Assembly (NCBI RefSeq): GCF_018294505.1
Contig: NC_057810.1
Span: forward strand, 203,006,113-203,070,112
Source of the DNA: Triticum aestivum
Taxonomy: Eukaryota > Streptophyta > Magnoliopsida > Poales > Poaceae
DNA: 64,000 nucleotides
Reading direction: 5' to 3'
Positions 56,533-64,000 of the stretch are shown piece by piece. Both the position numbers and the translations under genes were made by a program. Each line of letters starts with the position of its first letter. Within the stretch, counting starts at the first letter, position 1. The notes under the pieces were generated by a model. It did not search any database. It saw nothing but the letters and a program-made list of their open reading frames with translations, and had not been told where the DNA came from.

Positions 56533-57128
56533 CTGTCTCATCATAAGTGATTGACGAGGGATACAAAAGAGCATTGGTTTGATGTACGAACATGGTTAAT
56601 AAACATATGTAGTATGTATCAAAAACAGGAAGGCATGTCATCTCAAAGGTATAATGTGTAAAGTAAGCAGATGCAATTGAATCAAATTGGAAGCAATACA
56701 AGCTAGACACCATATGCAACATGCAACCACATTTGACAGCACGAAGTTAAAGCAAAAGCACCTGGGATGGTCGTGTGTGGCAATTGAGATCATCAACTGC
56801 AGAGCTACGTTTACTGTCTCCAACTGCTGACACTGCACCCATTAGAGCGCTGAAACGCTTAGTGCTTATCTTTGAATTACACTGGAGCGACTTCTGTCTT
56901 TTCTTTTCTGCATTCATCAACACTGCGTCAGAGTCTGAAATACCCATGCATAAAAAAATAGTGTGAGTATGGGTGAAGTGTGTGAACAATTAGTACAGTG
57001 TAAAGGTAGCAGATAGCAGGTCGGTGAGAAATAAATGACGGGAGACATATGATAGCTCTACAACATGCATGGCACACTAAATTACTATAGGATTCTATGA
57101 AAATAACAGTCGACTGAAAGCAAATAGG

Positions 57129-58381
57129 TCAGTCCATTTTTTCTGCACCATCCGATGTACAAAGAACGGGCAGATCGCCTTCATCTACCTCCAGCCAGTC
57201 AGTGTTGACGATCTTCCTCGAAACGCCAGCGACCACCGGCCCAGTATTCCTCCCCTGCCTACGCCCTCCCCTCGACCTCACCGCACCGCCGTGCTTGGCA
57301 CCGCCCCCCGGCCATCCATTCAAGCCCCGCCGACCTCGAGATTGGGCGCAAGTAGCTCCTGCGCCCCACACCCCTATGATAGACACCGATGCGCCACTTC
57401 CCCGGGGAACAGGCAGACTAGGTGCTCTGTGCGCCTAAGCGGGTCCTGCTTCTTTTAATTGCGGTTTGACTGACCCTGAATTGAAATCCAGGCGTGCTAC
57501 TGACCTCTAGCAAAGGTGAAATAGTAAAAGGGAGGAAACCTTGTGCATTTAGTATCACGAAGAAGATGGAGTAAGAAGCGCTCAACTAGTTTCTTTCGTG
57601 GGATGAATACGGTGTGATTTGCATGAATAAGGGAAGAGGAGTACCTCTTTCTGCTGGCAGTGTTGTGTCCTCCTTCTATTTTTCCTATGATCTTCTTGTT
57701 GTTCACCGGAAACCAGAAGTTGTGGAGGACGGTGCAGCCTTGGACGAACCCATGGCCAAGTTGTTGAGTGTGGTGCGGTGGCCGCCTGTCAGCGTCGGGG
57801 AAGCAGACCCGAGGCGGCGAACGACGGCGTAGCGGGAACAACTCCGGTGCGGTGGACGGTTGCGACAGTGGAGCCGCAGCAGTGAGGCGTAGGACGGCGT
57901 GGTCGGAGTGGTTCTGGTACGACGCACGTCGGCGTCGGGGTCGTCGAGGCAGCTCTACCTCGGCTTCAGCTACTAAGTCCTTGAGGGCGTTGCAGTTGCG
58001 GTTGCGTTGGACGACGACGTCGGGGTACCGACTCCGGCGTGATGGAGGAGGGTGGCGGTGGATTGGCCGCTATGGGGTGGAGGACGGAGGAGGCTGGGGT
58101 TTCACGACTGGTGGAGAGGGCGTTTTTGCACCCACGGGGTATGAACGGGGAAACGGAGGGAGGCAGGGAACTAAGGGGGAACAATGTTTCGGTTTGAGAC
58201 GCGCTTGTTTGAAATTTTGGGAAAGTTACAAACTTTGCCCCCATCTAAAATTTCGGACATATTGCGGGTTGGGGGTAGAACAGTCATGTCAGGTGTCCCA
58301 AATGTGGGGGGGGGTAGATTTCGGCCGAGCGCATGGGTGTTTAGGCGCCTACGGCGTATGAATGCTTCTCGGAGGCGGTTG
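57129..58381 (-). other. CACTA A, GC-rich 5' region of its gene
   Basis: 57129-57386 is an 85-codon minus-strand frame (MSIIGVWGAGAT...) without a known motif; it could be a first exon. 57780-58130 is GC-rich and includes a trace of the 35-bp repeat unit of element B. 58130-58381 matches B's 31717-31850 block (TATGAACGGGGAAACGGAGG, TTTGAGACGCGC, AGTTACAAACTTTGCCCC). It ends in the target duplication GGTTG (58377-58381). Confidence 0.5.
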
Positions 58382-61300
58382 TGTCAGGACCCCGACTCAA
58401 TGTCACATCGATCTAGCCTGTAACACCCCATATCACTTTGCGGCCTCACGCACGGTACTCCCACGGGTGTCGCCTTACCTTTGCTCGGGACCGTTTGTGC
58501 CTTTTGGCTCACGTATATGATGATGTCGCTAGCATCCATATGATAAGGAGCCCGGGCTGACATGACTAGTCGTAAACCCAAAGTGGCACAGACTTATAGG
58601 GACAGGCATCCATGACCCAGCATCGAACATGTCGGTCATCAGCAAGTGGGTCCGGGCTGTAGCACTGGGCTAGCAGGACTCCGGTAAACCGGGCTGTAGC
58701 GGGCTAACAGGGCTCCGGTACTCAATGCGTGACATTTCCCCGAAGGGACAGACACAGGAACGAAGAAGGACACATGCCGGCCAGCCTAAGTTTTCCGGAG
58801 CAGTAGCAAGCTACCATGGCTCAGTGGAAACACTAGGAGACATTTCCGGGTAAGAGAGGCTACTAAAGATAAACAACTAGATAGTCAGATCCCACACATA
58901 CCAAGCATTTCAATCATACACACAATATGCTCGATATGTGCAAATACAACAAGGCATCACAACATGACTCTACAACACAAGTACTTTATTTAAAGGCTCA
59001 GAGAGCCATACATAACATACATACAAGTACGGGTCACACGACCCACATTCAAGTCATACAGTCATACAAGCCAGCAGCGAAAGTAACTTGTCTGAGTACA
59101 GACAACTAGTAAAATAAAAGAGGCTTGGAAAGCCTAGCTATACTACGTGGACCTTCACAAGCTCAGGATTACCACCTGGGCCTTAGTCTACCCGTCGATG
59201 TCAACGTCTACGAAGAACCCATCAGAAGGGGTTGCAGCGTCTTCTGTAAAATGTAAATTATAGCAACATGAGTACAAAGGTACCCAGCAAGACTTACGTC
59301 AGATCCTACATACATGCACATTATCAAGAAGGGTTGGTGGAGTTATTGCAGCAAGCCAGCTTTGACTCTTGGCTAAACTATCCTACGAGACTCCAACTTG
59401 AAATGGTTTTGGGCACACGAGTCCACTACTCACCACTTCAATACACTACCGAGAATCCACCTCCGTCTTCCTACGGAGGGGCCATCCTCGGCACTCACGC
59501 TTATCTTGAAGCTTTTAGTAGTTTCCAGTTTACTTGTCTATGAACTGTATAGGCAACCAAGTAGTCCTTCACTGCGGACGCGGCTATTCGAATAGATTAG
59601 GTTAACCCTGCAGGGGTGTACTTCTTCATACATGCTCTCACCACTTACCACCGTTTACACGACATGTACTCGGCAACCTTCAAGCGGAAGCCCAACGTGG
59701 GTGTCGGCCACGACCTACCTAATCACCTAAGTCTCCAATCCAGGTTTATCGCCTATCCAGGTTCCATCCGCAGGGAGTCCGGCTGAGGCTTCCCATACGG
59801 CCACGAACGATGTGTACAGGGTTCCCGAGATACCTAACGGGTATCTGGTACACCGTGCCACGTACCTACCGCATCACAGCCCACCCCTACGGTCAGCGCT
59901 GTCCACGGCCTCCAGTAGGCTACAAACACCAGAAACTACTTGCAACTCCTGGACAGAGAACTAGGGTGAACAAGAAGCCGAGAGGGTCCATTGGTTTCGG
60001 GCCCAATGCATGGTAGTAGCTGATTCTTAAATCACACATACAGATCTCAGTGCTTAAGGTCGGCTTCAATGAAACAACCCACCATGTACTCCTACATGGC
60101 CTCTCATCGATACCTTTACCAAATCGTGTTCACCACATCACTCTCAATACCGGCATGATCATTTCACTCTAGCCCATCACCCAGATGAACCAGACATGAC
60201 ACGACTCTAAGCATAGCAGGCATAGCAAGGTAGGAACAACACATACATATGGCTCAATCAACTCCTACACATGCTAGTGGGTTTCATCTAGTTACTGTGG
60301 CAATGACAGGTCATGCAGAGGAAATGGGTTCAACTACCGTAGCACACAGCAGTTTGAAACGTGTTGTCTTAATGCAGTAAAAGAGAGCAGAAGCGAGAAC
60401 ATGGGTTTGTATCGATATGATCAACTGGTTGGTTGCTTGCCTGATGGGTCGGTGCACTGATATTGCTCTTCGTTAGGGTAATCACGGTACTCCTCGGGGG
60501 CAGAACCTGCCGCAAAGAACACCGATACACAACGTCACCAAACAATATGCAACAATATGATGCATGCATGAGACATGGCAGTATGAGTGTGTTGGGCTAA
60601 TGCAACTAAGGCCAGATGGGTTTGAGCCAATTTGAACCAAAGATTCAAATTCCAAACACATTTGTGATCTTAAATAGTGCTTTATCATGTTTTGCACTAA
60701 ACCTCAAGTTAGCTTGTTTAAACATGCATGAAACTACTACAGGTGGATAGATTGGATTTTTCTGATCATTTTTCATATATAATTTGTTTGATTTGGAGCT
60801 ACGGTTGAATTTATATGAATTTTTGAAGTTTGGGTTATTTTCTGGAATTTATAAATCATTTTAGATTTATTTTAATTCCAGAAAAGGATTACTACGTCAG
60901 CATGAGGTCATGCTGACCTCAGCAAGTCAACAGACCCGGTCCAGGTCAAACCTGACGCGTGGGTTCAGGGTGTCAGTGGCTAATTAACTAATTTGATTTA
61001 GTTTAAACTAATCTGGATAATTAGCAGAAGGGGGCCCCACCTGTCATTGACTCAACAGAGTCAACCAGGGCCCACCCGTGGTCAAAGTCAACATGGCTGC
61101 ACCGGCGTTTAGCCGCCGGCGAGCCCGACGTGGCGGTGGAAGTGGTTTTTGCCGTTCCGGCCACCAAATGGGTCGTGGAGGGCATCGGGGTGGAGCTGAG
61201 GACGAGCCGCGGCTCTTGGTGGAGTCAGTTGGGGTCGGGGTGGCCGGAGTTGGCGCCGGCGACGACCTAGGCGGCCACCGGAGTTCGGTTGGGGACGAAC

Positions 61301-62437
61301 TCGAGGCTAGGGTGTGCAGTGAGGTGCGGGGTGTGCACGGTTGGACTCAACGCAGCATGGTGAGTGCGATGGACACCGAGAGGTGGCCGGAGGATGGCCG
61401 GGAGCACGTCGGCGACGAGATCCACGGCGGTGCATGCGGGTGATCTTCGTGCGGTGGCTACACAGCTCGGGGGTGAGAGAGGAAGGGTAGGAGAGGTAGC
61501 TAGGCTCACAGAGCACCCGTGGAGGCCACCGGCGAGGTCGGGGACGAGCTGATGCGGCGACGGCATTGAAAGGGATCTCCGGCGACGGCGAACTCGGGCG
61601 AGGTCGGTGCGGTGGACTCGGGCCTCACGAGCACGCGGGGCTCGGTTAGCTCGACGAAGTGGACGGCGGCGGAGCTCCTGGACACAACGAGACGACACAC
61701 GGGCGGCGGGGAGCGCGGCTACGGCGATGGAGCGGCGGCGGTGGCGTCGGCCATGGCTGGGGAGCGCGAGGGGGAGGAGCTGGAGAGGAGAGGGGACGTC
61801 TTGGGGGTTCGGGGGAGAGAGAGGGGTCAATCCACGGCGTTAGCCGGGCGAGTGGAGCGGCGAGGCGGCGAGCAGGTGCGTGGCACCCATGCGGTGCTCG
61901 CCATCGAGCACCTGCCTGCCTGCCTGGCCGGCCAAGCAGTTCGCTGGCGCGGCGCTGGGCTGGGCCGGCAGGTGGGCCGGTTAGCGGGCGCCAGGTAAGT
62001 CTTTCTGTTATTTTCCTTTTTCTATTTTTCTGCAACTTTGTTGAATTTTTAAAAATACCTAGAAAGTTCCAAAATTCACCAAACTGCTCCTAGTTCAAAG
62101 TGGGAATATTTCCAACATGAAACATTTCAGTTTAGGAATATTTGAGCATTTGAAATATTTTATATAATTTTAAATGCCCAAATTCAAATACTTATCATTT
62201 AATCCAAAGACCCTAAGATGACCTAGAAAATTGTGCAACACTTTTGGCAGAGGTTCTAAACCAGGACAAAAATGATGGACATTTTAGAAGGGCATTTCAG
62301 GTTCATTGAAATTATTTTTAGTAAACCCTAGTTGTTTTCAGAGAGGGCTGGGGGTTCTGGCATCCCCATTTCAAGTTTCTGATGAAATGATAGACATGAT
62401 GCAACACTCTAATGCATGAACTAGCTAGGGTGTGACA
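58382..62437 (-). mobile_element. Solo LTR of a large non-autonomous retrotransposon family (4056 bp)
   Basis: Starts TGTCAGGACCCCGACTCAAT at 58382 and ends AGCTAGGGTGTGACA at 62437. GGTTG precedes (58377-58381) and follows (62438-62442). No internal domain or second LTR. The block 61080-62000 is GC-rich and the rest mostly AT-rich. Read on the minus strand (TGTCACACCCTAGC first), the GC-rich part lies near the 5' end, the same layout as the Sukkula-like LTR at 15873. Frames in the GC-rich part (for example 61267-61830) overlap on both strands and are taken as compositional. Confidence 0.88.
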
Positions 62438-62442
62438 GGTTG

Positions 62443-63688
62443 AGACTGGCGTCTTGGTGAAGTTACAAACCTACCCCGGTTTAGACCTTTGGACATTGGG
62501 CCGATAGGCTACACGGGCCAAAGTCAGGACAATAATTTCCTACCACCAAACATTAGTCTCGCATGGTTTCGGGTGACCAGAGGCCTATTTGGCGCTTCGT
62601 TCAATATTTGGGAGCAGAAGCATTAACGTTTTCGGTTCTCTTGAATTGAACTTTCAGGATTTGTTAAACTTCACAAATCTTTACTCTTGAAAATCCTAAA
62701 GCTACGATTATTTTGGAATGGAGGGAGTACATTTGAATATACATTGTACACGAGTATATATTAAAAAATATGCAACTTACCTCAGTTCATGCATGTTTCC
62801 AGATATAATCTCCTTGGTTGCACAAAAAAAAGTTACATATGCGTATGAATATATATAGCATGTTCAAACTCACAACAAAGATTGATGCCCCCTTTTACAT
62901 CTGATTTACAAATGCCATTATCTCGGGTTCAAATAGATGAATGCACTTCCTATGAATTCGAATATTTGAAACCCCCTTTATATTGAATTCGACATGTATT
63001 CTATTTCGTAGCTAGCAATTTGGAATGTATCCATGCAAGTGACAAATGTATAAAGTGCTTCACACTAACAACATGGAGTGCACTAATTAATGTTTATATA
63101 TGAATTGCAAAAGCATCCATTGCCTGTATTTCAAACCACTCTCACTCTATGGATCGATAATATGAAATAAACACATGCACATGCTAGAATTCAATAGAGT
63201 ATGGGTGTCTGATAGACCGATTTTCGTCCATACGTAATTTGCAGAAATCATGATCTCATTCAAAAATAATAATTCCATTTATATTTTAATTTAATGCATA
63301 GAACCGCCTTTTACACGTAGATGCACTATGCCTCGCCCCATTCTCACAAACAGTTATATATCTCTCTATCTAACGCATAAGTGCACACACTTCATATGCA
63401 TCGACATTTCTCTTTCACACATGCTCACAATCTCTCTCAGGGTGTCGGGGTGTCTCACGCACATGCTCTCTCTGTTTCTCTCTCTCTTTCTGACTACTAT
63501 GTACCACTCTTTTCACTAATCTCAGTTGGAAAACAATATTTCTCTCACATGCATATATACACACGCACGGTCTCTACTATCCCTCTATACGCACATATAT
63601 GTGCCTACGTGTCTCCCGCACGCACATTATCTTTAGGCCTCTCTCACACACATTGCCCCCCCCCCCGACACACCTCTCTCTTAGTAGT
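62443..63688 (-). mobile_element. CACTA A, rightmost visible segment
   Basis: Continues A after the solo LTR: AGTTACAAACCTACCCC and GGCGCTTCGTTCAATATTTG match B's 32190-32340, and CACAACAAAGATTGATGCCC matches B's CACAACAAAGATTTATTCCA near 32454. A TTTTGGAATGGAGGGAGTAC near 62712 is a Stowaway-type end. From about 63340 the sequence is CT/CA-rich like B's 36861-38010. No gene. Confidence 0.7.
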
Positions 63689-64000
63689 TGGCAGATATGA
63701 TTTCATCATATCATTCGGTAGGTATCCCTGGCTGTTAGGCTGGATGGTAATACGAGGCAAAGTTTTACCCTAGTTCGGATCAGACCCTTGCAGTTGAAGA
63801 AAGAGCCTACTCCTGGTACTGTATATTAGTGATAGGGGTGTGTACAAAGTACACATGAATACCAGGCATTGTGCGTGTGTGTATCTATCAAAGAACTAGC
63901 CCCCAAGCTTGTATAACATACTAAGGGCCTAGGGTTACAAATCATATATAGTCGGCTTATCACCAGTGGGGATAGAGTCCTCCGCGACTCTGGTAGCTTC
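63689..64000 (-). mobile_element. Probable start of another LTR, cut by the window end
   Basis: From TGGCAGATATGATTTC the sequence runs into ACGAGGCAAAGTTTTACCCT and AGTTCGGATCAGACCC, then AGAGCCTACTCCTG. This ordering is like the inverted 3' part of Gypsy LTRs (compare GGATTTACCCAGGTTCGGGC in the Tat LTR at 11373). The boundary is a guess. Confidence 0.4.

Larger units (their letters stand above)
53632..57000 (-). mobile_element. CACTA A, duplicated exon-intron array of its gene
   Basis: Six copies of an exon end (SPTPPSQ|GTGCTTGC or close) occur on the minus strand at about 53670, 54356, 55125, 55853, 56380 and 56762. Spacings are 686, 769, 728, 527 and 382 bp. Exons: 56762-56934 (173 bp, acceptor TTTCAG), 56380-56532 (153 bp), 55853-56005 (153 bp), 55125-55274 (150 bp), 54356-54547 (192 bp), and a copy near 53670-53875 with a stop. 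Introns share GATGCATGATAC, GAGGATGGAATATGTA and GCTAGACACCATATGCAACA. The array continues at 27798-27840 and 10968-11129. Confidence 0.78.
6423..64000 (-). mobile_element. CACTA transposon A (Jorge-like), left end present, interrupted by three insertions
   Basis: The element starts with CACTACAAAAAAATACAC at 6423. It shares its terminal ~230 bp with element B (27943), including the phrases GTGATGATACGTGTTT and TCATGCATGTACATCC, so the two are one family. Its pieces are 6423-11270, 27435-27942, 53632-58381 and 62443 to about 63688; between them sit a Tat LTR retrotransposon, CACTA B and a 4-kb solo LTR, each with a target duplication. The right terminus is outside the window, so the expected 3-bp duplication (CCA at 6420-6422) cannot be tested. 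The gene lies on the minus strand, so the left end is its 3' side. No PF02992-type main transposase is visible. Confidence 0.85.

Noticed and set aside
61267..61843. Overlapping Arg/Pro-rich frames on both strands
   Set aside because: GC-rich block of the 4-kb solo LTR; no domain and no strand preference.
58419..62437. LTR start at TGTAACACCCC (58419)
   Set aside because: With that start the flanks do not match; starting at TGTCAGGACC (58382) gives a perfect GGTTG duplication.

Overview
The window looks like a Triticeae (wheat, Aegilops or barley type) chromosome segment made almost wholly of nested transposable elements. I see no intact host gene. The evidence is a BARE/Angela-type Copia LTR, a Jorge-like CACTA terminus, a Sukkula-like 5-kb solo LTR and Stowaway/Tourist MITE pieces; family names are from memory. 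About 92% of the window lies inside recognisable transposons.

Layout. 1-1576 is the 3' part of a Copia LTR. 1577-6422 is the only stretch outside large elements: a Glu/Ala-rich reading frame running into a degenerate 48-bp coding repeat, decayed B3/REM-like gene fragments on the minus strand, a Tourist-like MITE (5065-5370, TSD TTA) and two minisatellites. At 6423 a large CACTA element (element A) begins and runs past the window end. Its minus-strand gene has recognisable spliced exons of a plant CACTA transposase-family (PF03004-type) protein at 9051-9961, fed from the right by an array of duplicated exons.

Three insertions break A, each with a perfect target duplication. (1) A Ty3/Gypsy Tat-lineage retrotransposon, 11271-27429 (TSD ATTTC), lies with gag-pol on the minus strand. 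It carries an antisense B3-domain gene with its own TATA box and is itself broken by a 4950-bp Sukkula-like solo LTR, 15873-20822 (TSD TCCTT). (2) A second CACTA of the same family, element B, 27943-53628 (25,686 bp, TSD TAC), carries relics of three host genes on the plus strand: two F-box/DUF295 genes and one NAC gene. (3) A 4056-bp solo LTR sits at 58382-62437 (TSD GGTTG). The last ~310 bases look like the start of another LTR.

Functionally, A supplies a decayed transposase-related gene. B lacks that domain and looks like a non-autonomous, gene-carrying derivative. The Tat element has readable gag, protease, RT, two RNase H domains and integrase, all broken by stops or frameshifts. The most interesting items are the gene-carrying CACTA B, the antisense B3 gene, and the in-phase 153-bp exon duplications of CACTA A. 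A 250-base N run lies in B's right subterminal repeats.
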